64,000 bases of DNA from positions 1 to 64,000 of the forward strand of contig NZ_RBRE01000068.1 in NCBI RefSeq assembly GCF_003700275.1, given 5' to 3'. This stretch comes from Pseudomonas cichorii (GTDB lineage: Bacteria; Pseudomonadota; Gammaproteobacteria; Pseudomonadales; Pseudomonadaceae). The notes beneath the pieces were generated by a model. The model made no database searches, had not been told where the DNA came from, and saw only the letters and a program-made list of their open reading frames with translations. This document shows, one piece after another, positions 16,449 through 26,595 of the stretch. The first letter of the stretch is position 1, and the number at the start of each line of letters is the position of its first letter. A program made the position numbers and the translations under genes.

Positions 16449-18716
16449 TTAAACCGTCACGTCGAAACGATCCAGGTTCATCACCTTGGTCCAGACCGCA
16501 ACGAAGTCGCTGACAAACTTCTCCTGCGCATCAGCACTGGCATAGACCTCGGACACCGCCCGCAGTTGAGCGTGTGAACCGAATACCAGGTCGACGCGAG
16601 TACCGGTCCATTTCACCTGACCGGTCTTGCGATCACGGCCCTGGAAGCTGTCGTTGCTCCCTGAAGCCGCGTTCCAGGCGGTGCCCATATCGAGCAGGTT
16701 GACGAAGAAGTCATTGCTCAATGCTTCTGGCCGCTGGGTAAACACGCCATGCTGGCTCTTGTCGGCATTGATGTTCAATACCCGCAGGCCTGCCAGCAGT
16801 ACGGTCATTTCCGGCGCGCTCAGGGTCAGCAGTTGCGCCTTGTCTACCAGCAGCGCCTCGGCGGACACCTTGTAATTGCCTTTGAGGTAATTACGGAAGC
16901 CATCGGCAATCGGTTCGAGGAACGCGAAGGATTCGACGTCTGTCTGCTCTTGTGAAGCATCGGTACGACCCGGAGTGAAAGGCACCGTGACGCTATGCCC
17001 GGCGTTGCTGGCGGCTTTTTCGATGCCCGCACTGCCTGCCAGCACAATCAGGTCGGCCAGGGAAACCTTCTTGCCGCCCGACTGCGCACCGTTGAAACCG
17101 GCCTGAATGCCTTCGAGGGCTTTCAGCACTTTCGCCAGTTGCTCGGGCTGGTTTACCGGCCAGTCTTTCTGCGGTGCCAGACGGATACGCGCACCATTGG
17201 CGCCACCGCGCTTGTCGGAACCACGGAAGGTCGAGGCCGATGCCCAGGCAGTGGAAACCAGTTCCGAAACCGACAGGCCTGAAGCAAGGATCTTGCTCTT
17301 GAGCGATGCAATGTCGCCATCATCGACCAGGGCATGATCGAGCGCAGGCAACGGATCTTGCCAGAGCAGTTCTTCAGCCGGCATTTCCGGCCCCAGATAA
17401 CGGGCCAGCGGGCCCATGTCGCGGTGGGTCAGCTTGAACCAGGCGCGGGCGAAGGCATCGGCCAGTTGATCCGGGTTAGCGAGGAAACGCCGGGAAATCG
17501 GTTCATAGATCGGGTCGAAACGCAGCGCCAGGTCGGAAGTCAGCATGCTCGGCGCATGGCGCCTGGAAGCGTCGTGGGCATCGGGCACGGTACCTGCGCC
17601 GCCACCGTTCTTCGGTGTCCACTGATGGGCGCCGGCCGGGCTTTTGGTCAGTTCCCAGTCGAAGCGGAACATGTTCTCCAGATACTCGTTGCTCCACCGG
17701 GTCGGTGTCGAGGTCCAGGTCACTTCAAGGCCGCTGGTGATGGTGTCGCCGCCCTTGCCGGTACCAAAGCTGTTTTTCCAGCCAAAGCCCTGCTCTTCCA
17801 GGCCAGCCGCCTCAGGCTCGGCGCCCACGTTGCTGGCTGGACCGGCACCGTGAGTCTTGCCGAAAGCGTGACCGCCAGCGATCAAGGCCACGGTTTCTTC
17901 ATCGTTCATGGCCATGCGGCCGAATGTTTCGCGAATGTCCTTGGCCGACTCGACCGGGTCCGGGTTACCTTCCGGACCTTCCGGGTTCACGTAGATCAGA
18001 CCCATCTGCACTGCCGCCAGCGGGTTCTCCAGATTGCGGCCCTGGCTGTCGGTACGCTTTTCTTCACTGCCATGCAGTTCAGGTTCGGCTACCAGCACGC
18101 CTTCGCCCGGCGGCTGCGCGTCCTTGCCATAGCGCGTGTCGCCGCCCAGCCAGGTCTTCTCGGCACCCCAGTACACATCTTCCTCGGGTTCCCAGACGTC
18201 CGGACGACCACCGGAGAAGCCGAAGGTCTTGAAGCCCATGGACTCCAGCGCAACGTTGCCGGTGAGGATGATCAGGTCAGCCCAGGAAATCTTGCGGCCG
18301 TACTTCTGTTTGATCGGCCAGATCAGACGCCGCGCCTTGTCCAGGCTGACGTTGTCCGGCCAGCTGTTGAGCGGCGCAAAGCGCTGCTGACCCGCACCGG
18401 CGCCACCACGGCCATCGGCGGTACGATAAGTCCCGGCACTGTGCCAGGCCATGCGCACGAACAGCGGACCGTAATGACCGAAGTCAGCCGGCCACCAGTC
18501 TTGCGAATCAGTCATCAGGGCATGCAGGTCTTTTTTCACTGCATCCAGATCGAGGCTCTTGAACGCCTCGGCATAATCGAAGGCTTCGCCCATGGGATCG
18601 GACAGGGACGAATGCTGGTGCAGGATCTTCAGATTCAGTTGCTCAGGCCACCAGTCACGGTTCGTTGTACCACCGCCAGCCGCATGGTTGAACGGACATT
18701 TCGATTCGGTTGACAT
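16449..18716 (-). CDS. katG: Catalase-peroxidase KatG
   Basis: 755 aa, full family length (two duplicated haem-peroxidase domains). The N-terminal active site is VRMAWHSAGTYR (distal Arg, Trp, His), and LIYVNPEGPEG carries the Tyr of the Met-Tyr-Trp crosslink. The proximal-side ALIAGGHAFGKTHGA is present. It removes hydrogen peroxide in the cytoplasm and, with electron donors, acts as a peroxidase. It is monocistronic, with its own upstream space of about 240 bp (18717-18957) in which I could not find a convincing OxyR site. Its ribosome site (GAGG) lies just upstream of the ATG. Confidence 0.97.
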   Translation of the reverse strand: MSTESKCPFNHAAGGGTTNRDWWPEQLNLKILHQHSSLSDPMGEAFDYAEAFKSLDLDAVKKDLHALMTDSQDWWPADFGHYGPLFVRMAWHSAGTYRTADGRGGAGAGQQRFAPLNSWPDNVSLDKARRLIWPIKQKYGRKISWADLIILTGNVALESMGFKTFGFSGGRPDVWEPEEDVYWGAEKTWLGGDTRYGKDAQPPGEGVLVAEPELHGSEEKRTDSQGRNLENPLAAVQMGLIYVNPEGPEGNPDPVESAKDIRETFGRMAMNDEETVALIAGGHAFGKTHGAGPASNVGAEPEAAGLEEQGFGWKNSFGTGKGGDTITSGLEVTWTSTPTRWSNEYLENMFRFDWELTKSPAGAHQWTPKNGGGAGTVPDAHDASRRHAPSMLTSDLALRFDPIYEPISRRFLANPDQLADAFARAWFKLTHRDMGPLARYLGPEMPAEELLWQDPLPALDHALVDDGDIASLKSKILASGLSVSELVSTAWASASTFRGSDKRGGANGARIRLAPQKDWPVNQPEQLAKVLKALEGIQAGFNGAQSGGKKVSLADLIVLAGSAGIEKAASNAGHSVTVPFTPGRTDASQEQTDVESFAFLEPIADGFRNYLKGNYKVSAEALLVDKAQLLTLSAPEMTVLLAGLRVLNINADKSQHGVFTQRPEALSNDFFVNLLDMGTAWNAASGSNDSFQGRDRKTGQVKWTGTRVDLVFGSHAQLRAVSEVYASADAQEKFVSDFVAVWTKVMNLDRFDVTV

Positions 18717-18957
18717 GTACTGCTACCTCTTGGTCTTCTGCATCCTGCTGCCCGGCCAGGCCTCAAACCCGAACCGCGACAGATGATGTCTATGGCATAT
18801 ACAGAGCCCACGGTTGCGTACCGGGCTCCGCTCTCACGGCAGTGCTTGTTACCGACAATCAAGTTACCGCTATCCATACCGGTTGACTTGCGCCAGCAGC
18901 ACTAGCCTAGACGACTCCATGACACAGAGCTAGATGACAAATATGACAGTCAACAAA

Positions 18958-18994
18958 AAACCCGCGGCCCCCCGTAAAGGGTGACAGCGGGTTT
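18958..18994 (-). terminator. Rho-independent terminator of the PQQ dehydrogenase gene
   Basis: AAACCCGC and GCGGGTTT pair across a 21-nt loop. On the minus strand the stem is followed by a U-run (the A-run at 18955-18960). It lies 15 bp past the dehydrogenase stop. Confidence 0.8.
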
Positions 18995-19008
18995 CTCTGG
19001 CGGCGGGT

Positions 19009-21432
19009 CTACTTGCTGTCAGGCAGCGCGTAGGCGATCACATAATCGCCACGATCCGGCGACTGACGTGCACCACCGGCCGTGATGACGATGTACTGCT
19101 TGCCGGTCTTTGGCGAGACATAAGTCATCGGGCCACCCTGGCTGCCCACCGGCAGGCGGGCTTTCCAGGCTTCCTCGCCGTTGGCGGAGTTGAAAGCGCG
19201 CAGGTAGTAGTCCTGAGTACCGGCGATGAACACCAGGCCACCCTGGGTTGACAGCGTACCGCCCAGCGTCGGCATGCCGATCGGCAGTGGCAGGTTCATC
19301 TTGATGCCCATGGGACCGGTGTCTTCGACGGTGCCCACCGGTACTTGCCAGGCAACCTTCCGGGTCTTCATGTCGATGGCGGTCAAGGTGCCGAAAGGCG
19401 GTGCCTGGCACGGAATACCGGCGACCGACAGGAAGCGGTTCTTGTTCACCGCATACGGCGTGCCCTTGAGCGGCACTGCACCCATGCCGGTGTTCAGCGC
19501 TTCACCGCCGGAAGAAGCTTTGGCGTCCTTCTCCTGCGGAACCATCTGGATCCACAGCCCCAGGCGCATGTCGTTGACGAAGATGAAACCGTGCACCGGA
19601 TCAGTGGAAATACCGCCCCAGTTCATGCCACCCAGCGAACCGGGAAAGCTCAGCGAAACATCGGTGCCGGGCGCGGTGTACAGGCCTTCGTAACGCATTT
19701 TCCTGAACGAGATGCGGCACAGCATCTGATCGAACGGCGTCGCGCCCCACATATCCGATTCGGTCAGGTGCGGCGCGCCGATCTGTGGCATGCCGACCGA
19801 CAACGGTTCGGTCTTCGAGTAAGGCTCGTTGGGGATATTGGACGGCTTGACCGGAATATCTTCAACCTTGGTCAGCGGCTGGCCAGTAGCGCGGTCAAGT
19901 ACGAAAATCTGACCGGCCTTGGTGCCGATCACCAGCGCAGGCACCTTGTTGCCATCGGCCTTGGTGAAGTCGATCAGGCTGGGTTGCATCGGCAGGTCAA
20001 AGTCCCACAGGTCGTTGTGGACGGTCTGGTAAACCCACTTCTCTTCGCCGGTGGTCGCGTTCAGCGCCAGCACCGAAGCGCCGTACTTGTGATCCAGCAC
20101 CGTACGTTCGACACCGTAGATGTCGGTGGATGAACTGCCCATCGGCAGAAATACGGTATTCATCGCCGGGTCATAAGACATCGGCGCCCAGCTGTTGGGC
20201 GTACTACGCACATAAGTGCTGCCCGCCACCGGCGCATTGCGGTCTTGCGGGTTACCCGGATCGAATGCCCAGCGCATCTCGCCGCTCACCACGTCGAAAC
20301 CACGGATCACACCGCCCGGCATGTCGGCCTGAACGTTGTCGGCAACCCGACCGCCGACCACCACGGTGGTGCCGGCCATAAGCGGCGCGGAAGACAACTG
20401 GTAATAGGCATCGGGGACATTGCCCAGACCGGCTTTCAGATCGACCTGGCCGTTATTGCCGAAACCCTGGCAGAACTCACCGGTATCGGCATCGACGGCA
20501 ATCAGGCGCGCATCGATGGTGTTGGTCAGCAGGCGACGCTGGCAGTTGGCGCCAGCCGCTACCGCAACCGCCTTGGCTGGCGTGCTGCCATCTGTTGGCT
20601 GGGCAACGGCTGCCGTCGCATCAAAGTAGGCCAGACCACGGCAACGCTGCCAGACCGCCGCCTGAGCGTTGATCTCGTTCTTCCACAGCTTTTTACCGGT
20701 GTCGGCATCCAGCGCGATGATGTTGTTGTGCGGCGTGCAGATGAAGACCTTGTCGCCAATCTGCAACGGCGTGCTTTGATCCTCGGCACCATTGCCGTTA
20801 CTGATCGCGATGTCGCCAGTGTTGTAGGTCCACGCGGGTACCAGCCTGGAGACGTTGCTGCGATTGATCTGGTCCAGCGCAGCGAAGCGGCTGCCACCTT
20901 CATCGTTACCGTAATGCTGCCAGTCTTTCTGCGCCTTGGCCGGATCGACACGGGTCAGCCCCGGACCATTGCCATCGGGCGCAACGGAAGCGTGAGGCAC
21001 GAACATTCCTGCAGCACCGGCAATAATGGCAACTGCCAGCACGCCACCCAAGGCGTAGCCACTACGTCCCGCCGCCAGGCCATTGGTCTTGCGCAAGCTC
21101 GGGTAAACCAGCGCCACCAACAGGCTCAAGACACCCAGAGCGAACAGTCGCGAAATCAGCGGCCAGAAATTCAGCCCGGCATCGGCCAGCGCCCAGATCA
21201 CCGTAAGCAGCATCGTCGCGGCGAACAGCCAGGCACCCGCCAGACGCTGCTTGAAGAGCAGCACGCCAGAGGCGAGCAAGCCAAGGCCGGCGAGCAGGAA
21301 ATACCAACTTCCGCCAAGAGTCACGAGATAGCCGCCACCTGCGGCGAAAAGCAATCCAAATAGCAGCACCCCAAAGGCGACAACCCAGATGGGCCAGCGA
21401 CTGACGGATGCCGAAGCTTGAGAATTAGTCAT
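19009..21432 (-). CDS. gcd: Membrane-bound PQQ-dependent dehydrogenase, glucose/quinate/shikimate family
   Basis: 807 aa. Five N-terminal membrane helices within residues 1-135 anchor a periplasmic eight-bladed PQQ propeller. The family blocks YQTVHNDLWDFDLPMQPSL, SDMWGATPFDQMLCR and a C-terminal GTQDYYLRAFN are present. Such enzymes oxidise an aldose or quinate in the periplasm and pass electrons to ubiquinone. Glucose dehydrogenase (gluconate production) is the default Pseudomonas assignment. Quinate/shikimate dehydrogenase has the same architecture and cannot be excluded from sequence alone. The gene is single and transcribed divergently from pfeR. Confidence 0.85.
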   Translation of the reverse strand: MTNSQASASVSRWPIWVVAFGVLLFGLLFAAGGGYLVTLGGSWYFLLAGLGLLASGVLLFKQRLAGAWLFAATMLLTVIWALADAGLNFWPLISRLFALGVLSLLVALVYPSLRKTNGLAAGRSGYALGGVLAVAIIAGAAGMFVPHASVAPDGNGPGLTRVDPAKAQKDWQHYGNDEGGSRFAALDQINRSNVSRLVPAWTYNTGDIAISNGNGAEDQSTPLQIGDKVFICTPHNNIIALDADTGKKLWKNEINAQAAVWQRCRGLAYFDATAAVAQPTDGSTPAKAVAVAAGANCQRRLLTNTIDARLIAVDADTGEFCQGFGNNGQVDLKAGLGNVPDAYYQLSSAPLMAGTTVVVGGRVADNVQADMPGGVIRGFDVVSGEMRWAFDPGNPQDRNAPVAGSTYVRSTPNSWAPMSYDPAMNTVFLPMGSSSTDIYGVERTVLDHKYGASVLALNATTGEEKWVYQTVHNDLWDFDLPMQPSLIDFTKADGNKVPALVIGTKAGQIFVLDRATGQPLTKVEDIPVKPSNIPNEPYSKTEPLSVGMPQIGAPHLTESDMWGATPFDQMLCRISFRKMRYEGLYTAPGTDVSLSFPGSLGGMNWGGISTDPVHGFIFVNDMRLGLWIQMVPQEKDAKASSGGEALNTGMGAVPLKGTPYAVNKNRFLSVAGIPCQAPPFGTLTAIDMKTRKVAWQVPVGTVEDTGPMGIKMNLPLPIGMPTLGGTLSTQGGLVFIAGTQDYYLRAFNSANGEEAWKARLPVGSQGGPMTYVSPKTGKQYIVITAGGARQSPDRGDYVIAYALPDSK

Positions 21433-21761
21433 GTTGCATGATCCTGCTGAGGCATGAACGCTTGATAGAAAAGAAGTCTTTCAAGCGGCTCTGGGACAGA
21501 GTCCACTGAAGGGCTTTCAGGGTCTGGGCATCGTTGTTGATGCTAGCCAAAAATTATTAACTAAACGGTTAATAATGGTAACGATAACAAAAAACCCTCT
21601 GCCTGCGGCAGATTGTCACTCGCGAAAAATGAAAATGACCATTACCAATACCGTAACAATCGGTTTGTGGCAGACGGAATATGGAAGGTGCAGATGGGAA
21701 TCTTCACCGACATTGGTCAGAATACCGAACAAGGAACCGTTCTCATCCGCAGGTATTTCTC
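21433..21761. promoter_or_regulatory. Divergent gcd/pfeR regulatory region with possible Fur box
   Basis: This 329-bp non-coding stretch is AT-richer than its surroundings. GTTA-N7-TAAC lies at 21568-21582, followed by GATAAC. The sequence at 21631-21649 (starting GAAAATGACCATTACC) matches the 19-bp Fur consensus at 11 positions. Promoters of both genes must lie here; exact elements are not resolved. Confidence 0.4.
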
Positions 21762-22481
21762 ATGCAAGCCCATCGCCCCGCTGGCGCCCACGCCCACATT
21801 CTGGCCATCGAGGATGATCCACTGCTGGCAGCTCACCTGCAGAGCCATCTCAGCGAACGCGGTTTCACGGTTACCCTGCGCCATGACGGTGAGGAAGTCC
21901 TGGAACTGGTGCGCTCGGAAACCTTCGACCTGATCCTGATGGACATCATGCTGCCCGACAGCAGCGGCCTGGAAATTCTCGCCCGGCTGCGTCAACGGCA
22001 ACGCCTGCCGGTAATCCTGATGTCGGCACTCGGCGCCGAACAGGACCGGATCGTCGGGTTCAGCCAGGGCGCGGATGATTACCTGCCCAAGCCGTTCAGC
22101 ATGCAGGAGATGGATGTGCGCATCGACGCCATCCTGCGCCGCGTAGCGTACGAACATGAAGCGCAGAACAGGATTGGCAGCGACGAATCACAATTGAGCT
22201 TCGACGAGCAGCGCGCCGATGTTTGCCTGAACGAGCAATGGGCAGACCTGAGCACGACCGAATACCGGATTCTGGAAACCCTGGTCCGGCATATCGGCGA
22301 AGTGCTGGGCAAGGCGTTCCTCTACCAGCAAGCCATGCATCGGGCGTACTCGCAGCACGATCGCAGCCTGGACATGCATGTCAGCCGCATTCGCCGCAAA
22401 CTGCAGGCCATCGGCTATAACGACAAGCGCCTGGAAACCGTGCGTGGCATGGGTTACGTGCTGACCCGGTTGACGCCATGA
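21762..22481 (+). CDS. pfeR: OmpR-family response regulator PfeR
   Basis: 239 aa from ATG 21762 (upstream in-frame starts lie in the non-coding leader). The receiver domain (about 10-125) has the acidic pocket EDD (17-19), phosphorylation site Asp61 in LMDIMLPD, and Lys in LPKPF. The C-terminal winged helix has the OmpR-type RIRRKLQAIG and TVRGMGYVL. It overlaps the kinase gene by ATGA and precedes a PfeA-type receptor, the arrangement of the P. aeruginosa pfeRS-pfeA enterobactin system. Its likely role is activation of pfeA when ferric enterobactin is present. Confidence 0.87.
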   Translation: MQAHRPAGAHAHILAIEDDPLLAAHLQSHLSERGFTVTLRHDGEEVLELVRSETFDLILMDIMLPDSSGLEILARLRQRQRLPVILMSALGAEQDRIVGFSQGADDYLPKPFSMQEMDVRIDAILRRVAYEHEAQNRIGSDESQLSFDEQRADVCLNEQWADLSTTEYRILETLVRHIGEVLGKAFLYQQAMHRAYSQHDRSLDMHVSRIRRKLQAIGYNDKRLETVRGMGYVLTRLTP

Positions 22482-23815
22482 AGCTGCCTCATCGCCATTC
22501 GCTGCTCTGGAAGCTCATTGGCGGGCTGGCCCTGCTCTGCCTGTTGATGGCCAGCCTGCAGACCAGTCTCAACCGAAGACTCAATGAGGCGACCGAACGC
22601 TTGTCGGAGCCGGCCAAGAGCAGCCTTGCCGACTATGCACGACGCGCCGAAGCGGCCTGGCAGCAACGCGGCGCCAGCGGGGTCGACGAGGTTCTTCATG
22701 AGTTGCACAGTCGGGAAAAGGTCTGGGCCGTGGTCGTGGACCAGCAGCAGAATTCGCTGTCGTCTCAACCATTTACGGAAAGTGACCGGGACAGGTTGAG
22801 CTTTGTCCGCAAGCTGGATGGCATGGTCGGCCGCCCCGGCAGCCTGCCAACCTTCTATGTGCCATTCACAGACATCGAAGCACGCCTGGTACTGGAATTG
22901 CCCGGCCGTTTTCATCCTCGCCAGAACAATGATCTATGGGACCTGTTGCTGCAAAAAGTTCTTCCCGCCAGCCTGGCGCTGCTCCTGGCCGTCCTGCTCT
23001 ATCGCATCCTGATCTCACCCATCGTGACCCTGCATCGCCAGGCAAACATCTTGAGCACCGGCGACCTGACCGCACGAGTTGAACCCAAGGTAGCGCAGCG
23101 CCGCGACGAACTGGGTGAACTGGCCCGTGCCTTCAATCACATGGCCGGGCGCCTGGAAAACACCGTGGTCTTCCAGCGTAACCTGTTACGCACGCTGTCC
23201 CATGAACTGCGCACCCCGCTGAGTCGCCTGCATGCCGCTGGCGAGCGCGAGCTGGATATCGATGCCATGCGTCAGCGTCAGGAGCGCGAAGTGCGGATCA
23301 TGGAAAAGCTGATCAGCGACACCCTGGAACTGGTCTGGCTGGATACCGAGCGCCCTGCACTGCCACTGGAAACCGTGGAAATGCGCGAGCTGTGGAACCT
23401 GCTGTGTGAAGATGTCTGCTTTGAAACCAACTGGCCCGCCGAGCGACTGCCCTGCGACTTGCCTGCCGATTGCTACGTGCATGGCAACCTCAATGGCCTG
23501 GCGCAGGTTCTGGAAAACCTCCTGCGCAACGCCATTCGCCACTCCCCCGAGCATGGCATTGTGCGCCTGACTGGCTGCCGCGAAGGGTCTTGCTGGCACC
23601 TGTGTCTCGAAGATCAGGGGCCTGGCATCGACCCCGACAAGCTGGAGCACATTTTCCAGCCATTCACTCGCCTCAATGCTGCGCGACCGGGCGGTGAAGG
23701 ATTCGGCCTCGGGCTTTCAATCGCCCGCAGCGTGGTGGAATTGCAAGGTGGTCAAATCTGGGCCGAGAACGCTACGCCCGGCCTGCGCCTGCATCTGCGC
23801 CTGAGAAGTGTATAA
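22478..23815 (+). CDS. pfeS: Sensor histidine kinase PfeS
   Basis: 445 aa. Two membrane helices (about residues 8-25 and 165-187) flank a periplasmic sensor domain of about 140 residues. HAMP follows, then the HisKA motif SHELRTPLSRLH with His242, and the ATPase boxes LRNAIRHSPEH, DQGPGIDPD and GFGLGLSIA. Start and stop overlaps with pfeR show co-translation. The periplasmic domain presumably detects the iron-enterobactin signal. Confidence 0.87.
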   Translation: MKLPHRHSLLWKLIGGLALLCLLMASLQTSLNRRLNEATERLSEPAKSSLADYARRAEAAWQQRGASGVDEVLHELHSREKVWAVVVDQQQNSLSSQPFTESDRDRLSFVRKLDGMVGRPGSLPTFYVPFTDIEARLVLELPGRFHPRQNNDLWDLLLQKVLPASLALLLAVLLYRILISPIVTLHRQANILSTGDLTARVEPKVAQRRDELGELARAFNHMAGRLENTVVFQRNLLRTLSHELRTPLSRLHAAGERELDIDAMRQRQEREVRIMEKLISDTLELVWLDTERPALPLETVEMRELWNLLCEDVCFETNWPAERLPCDLPADCYVHGNLNGLAQVLENLLRNAIRHSPEHGIVRLTGCREGSCWHLCLEDQGPGIDPDKLEHIFQPFTRLNAARPGGEGFGLGLSIARSVVELQGGQIWAENATPGLRLHLRLRSV

Positions 23816-23841
23816 AGTGTAAAAAAGATTTACTCACATAT

Positions 23842-23860
23842 GAGAATAAATATCATCTGC
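23842..23860. promoter_or_regulatory. Putative Fur box upstream of pfeA
   Basis: GAGAATAAATATCATCTGC matches the Fur consensus GATAATGATAATCATTATC at 12 of 19 positions, and sits about 100 bp before the pfeA start. This fits iron repression added to PfeR activation. Confidence 0.5.
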
Positions 23861-23956
23861 ACCCATCCCGGCCCCGGAGAGGGCTGAGTAGCGCTCATTT
23901 GCCACCGCAACGCTCCTCTCCGCATGCCATGCATGAATGTCACAGGAGTGTTGCAG

Positions 23957-26194
23957 ATGCATCCGCGATTCAAACTCAGCCACCTTTGCCTGGCCTTGCT
24001 GGCCGCCTGCCCGTCGATGGTGCTGGCCGATACGGCGGGGGCAGCCCGGACCGAGAACACCGATGACTCCGTACAACTGGCCGATACCCATGTGGTGGCC
24101 ACGGCCGAGCAAGAGCTGAAACAGGCATCCGGTGTATCGCTGATCAGCGCCGATGACATCAAGAAACGCCCTCCCGTCAATGACCTCTCCGACATCGTGC
24201 GCAAGATGCCGGGCGTCAACCTGACCGGCAACAGCGCCAGCGGTGCACGCGGCAACAACCGGCAGATCGACCTGCGCGGCATGGGCCCGGAAAACACCCT
24301 GATCCTGATCGACGGCAAGCCCGTCACCTCGCGCAACTCGGTGCGCTACACCCGTTCCGGCGAACGCGATACCCGTGGCGACAGCAACTGGGTGCCGGCC
24401 AACGAAGTCGAAAGCATCGAAGTGCTGCGCGGTCCGGCAGCGGCCCGTTATGGCTCCGGCTCCATGGGCGGTGTAGTGAACATCATCACCAAGCGCCCGA
24501 CCGAAGCACTCAGCGGTTCCGTCACCGCCTACACCAACCTGCCTGAAGACGATGCGGAAGGCATGACCAAACGCACCACCTTCAGTCTCGCCGGCCCGCT
24601 GACCGACGCCCTGACCTTCCGCGTCTACGGCAATCTCAACAAGACCGATGCGGACGATGCAGATATCAACCAGGCTCACACCGATACCGCTTCCGGAGCC
24701 TCGCTGGCTGCCGGCCGTGAAGGTGTGCGCAACAAGGACATCAATGGCCTGCTGAGCTGGGCGCTGGATGCCAACCAGACCATCGACTTTGAAGCCGGCT
24801 ACAGCCGCCAGGGCAATATCTACACCGGTGATGTCGGCACTGGCGGCACTGAAGCCCTGATCGATGGCAGCACCGTCAATAACTGGCTGGGTCGGGAAAC
24901 CAACACCATGTACCGGCAGAATTTCTCGGTCACTCATCACGGTGACTGGGCATTCGGTACTTCACGCCTGCTGGCCCAGTACGAAAAAACCCGAAACAAC
25001 CGGCTGCTGGAAGGACAGACCGGCAGCGTCGATGGCGATATCAGCGCCAATGCGGACAAGAGCACCAGCACCTATGACAGCTACCTGCTGCAAGGGCAAC
25101 TGGACATTCCTCTGGAGTTCCTGCGCCCGCAGACGCTGACTGTCGGCGCGGAATGGAATCGCCAGGAGCTGGACGATCCCAGCACCATGGACCGCTCCAT
25201 CGGCAGCACACTGCCGAACTCGGCAGCCGGCTCGCGTCCGACCGACATGGATGCAACCATCATGGCCCTGTTCCTTGAGGACAATATCGAGCTGACACCA
25301 AAGTGGTTCCTGACTCCCGGCCTGCGTCTCGACCATCACGACCAGTTCGGCGCCAACTGGAGCCCGAGCCTCAACTCTTCCTACAAGCTGACTGAGGACA
25401 TCACCCTCAAGGGCGGTGTAGCCCGAGCCTTCAAGGCACCCAACCTGTACCAGTCCAACCCGAACTATCTGTATCGCAGTAACGGCAATGGCTGTGCGCC
25501 AAGCCTGAACTCGACCGGTTGCTATGTACTGGGCAATGAAAACCTCGACCCGGAAATCAGCATCAACAAGGAGCTGGGTATCAGTTTTGCCAGAGATGGC
25601 TGGAGCGCTGGCCTTACCTATTTCCGTAACGACTACGAGAACAAGATCGTCTCGTCCAACGATCTGGTCGGCAGGACGGCAAGCAACGAAGCCATCCTGC
25701 GCTGGGACAATGCCGAAGATGCCGTGGTCAAGGGTTGGGAAGGCAATGTCGGCATTCCGCTGCTGGGCCAGAACGGCGACATCCTGAGCTGGAACACCAA
25801 CCTCACCTACATGCAGTCCAACGAAGACGATGACGGTAACCCGCTGTCGGTGGTGCCTGAATACACGGTCAACACCATGCTGGACTGGCAGGCCACCGAA
25901 GCGCTGTCCCTGAGCCTGACCGGCACTTACTACGGCAAGCAGGAACCGCGCGTCACCAACCCGCTGCGCGGTGTCGCGGTCACCGCAGAAAACGAGATGC
26001 AGACCCTCGATCCGTACCATATCTGGGGAATTGGCGGGACTTACGAAATCAACAGGAACCTGTCGGTTGGTGCCGGCCTCAACAACCTGTTCGACAAGCG
26101 GATCTATCGGGAAGGTGCCGGTACCAGCGCTGGCGCAAGCACTTACAACGAGCCGGGGCGCTCGATCTATGCGTCCATAACCACTTCGTTCTGA
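23957..26194 (+). CDS. pfeA: TonB-dependent ferric enterobactin receptor PfeA/FepA
   Basis: 745 aa from ATG 23957, with AGGAG 8 bp upstream; an upstream ATG at 23924 lacks one. Signal peptide, then the plug domain with VNLTGNSASGARGNNRQID, RGMGPENTLILIDGKPV and EVLRGPAAARYGSGSMGG, nearly diagnostic of FepA/PfeA. A 22-strand barrel follows, ending in the aromatic-terminated YASITTSF. It imports ferric enterobactin and related catecholates across the outer membrane, using TonB energy. Directly downstream are three inner-membrane genes likely to process the imported iron. Confidence 0.93.
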   Translation: MHPRFKLSHLCLALLAACPSMVLADTAGAARTENTDDSVQLADTHVVATAEQELKQASGVSLISADDIKKRPPVNDLSDIVRKMPGVNLTGNSASGARGNNRQIDLRGMGPENTLILIDGKPVTSRNSVRYTRSGERDTRGDSNWVPANEVESIEVLRGPAAARYGSGSMGGVVNIITKRPTEALSGSVTAYTNLPEDDAEGMTKRTTFSLAGPLTDALTFRVYGNLNKTDADDADINQAHTDTASGASLAAGREGVRNKDINGLLSWALDANQTIDFEAGYSRQGNIYTGDVGTGGTEALIDGSTVNNWLGRETNTMYRQNFSVTHHGDWAFGTSRLLAQYEKTRNNRLLEGQTGSVDGDISANADKSTSTYDSYLLQGQLDIPLEFLRPQTLTVGAEWNRQELDDPSTMDRSIGSTLPNSAAGSRPTDMDATIMALFLEDNIELTPKWFLTPGLRLDHHDQFGANWSPSLNSSYKLTEDITLKGGVARAFKAPNLYQSNPNYLYRSNGNGCAPSLNSTGCYVLGNENLDPEISINKELGISFARDGWSAGLTYFRNDYENKIVSSNDLVGRTASNEAILRWDNAEDAVVKGWEGNVGIPLLGQNGDILSWNTNLTYMQSNEDDDGNPLSVVPEYTVNTMLDWQATEALSLSLTGTYYGKQEPRVTNPLRGVAVTAENEMQTLDPYHIWGIGGTYEINRNLSVGAGLNNLFDKRIYREGAGTSAGASTYNEPGRSIYASITTSF

Positions 26195-26307
26195 AGCGAC
26201 AAGCGTACGGCCTGAGCTTTCGGCAATGCCGGGTCGGGCTGGCGCATGCCAGCAGCGCGGGTCGTCCATTCATGCGGCGGCCCGCAACTGCCTGATGAGT
26301 ATCACAG

Positions 26308-26595
26308 ATGAAAACAAGATCCCTTGCCTGGTCCACCGTCTCCAGGATCGTCGCCGCACTGCCTGGCGGCTATCTGTTCACCTATGCCTTCACTGCCGCA
26401 CTGGCTCGCCTGCTGCCACTGGACGAGGTCGATGCCCTGATCATCGCTACCCTGCTGTCCTTTGCGGTGTACACCCTCGTCATCCTCTGGGCCTTCACAG
26501 GTCGCAGCGCCTGGAGAGTCTGGGCCGGGCTGACACTGGCATTGCCGCTGGCGGTCATCGGTTTCTGGCCGCAATTGCTGGAGCAACTGGCATGA
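26308..26595 (+). CDS. Small inner-membrane protein, DUF3649 type
   Basis: 95 aa with three predicted membrane helices (about 17-37, 45-67, 74-92). It precedes a PepSY membrane protein and overlaps it by ATGA. In Pseudomonas such a DUF3649-PepSY-DUF3325 trio accompanies siderophore receptors and resembles the FpvG/H group for iron release from pyoverdine. Role inferred: membrane partner of the reductase. No strong ribosome site is seen. Confidence 0.75.
   Translation: MKTRSLAWSTVSRIVAALPGGYLFTYAFTAALARLLPLDEVDALIIATLLSFAVYTLVILWAFTGRSAWRVWAGLTLALPLAVIGFWPQLLEQLA

Noticed and set aside
17334..18713. 459-codon + strand ORF inside katG
   Set aside because: Complete antisense shadow of katG; no recognisable domain.
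18717..18957. OxyR site before katG
   Set aside because: Only one ATAG-N7-CTGT-like half is visible, not the four spaced blocks expected.
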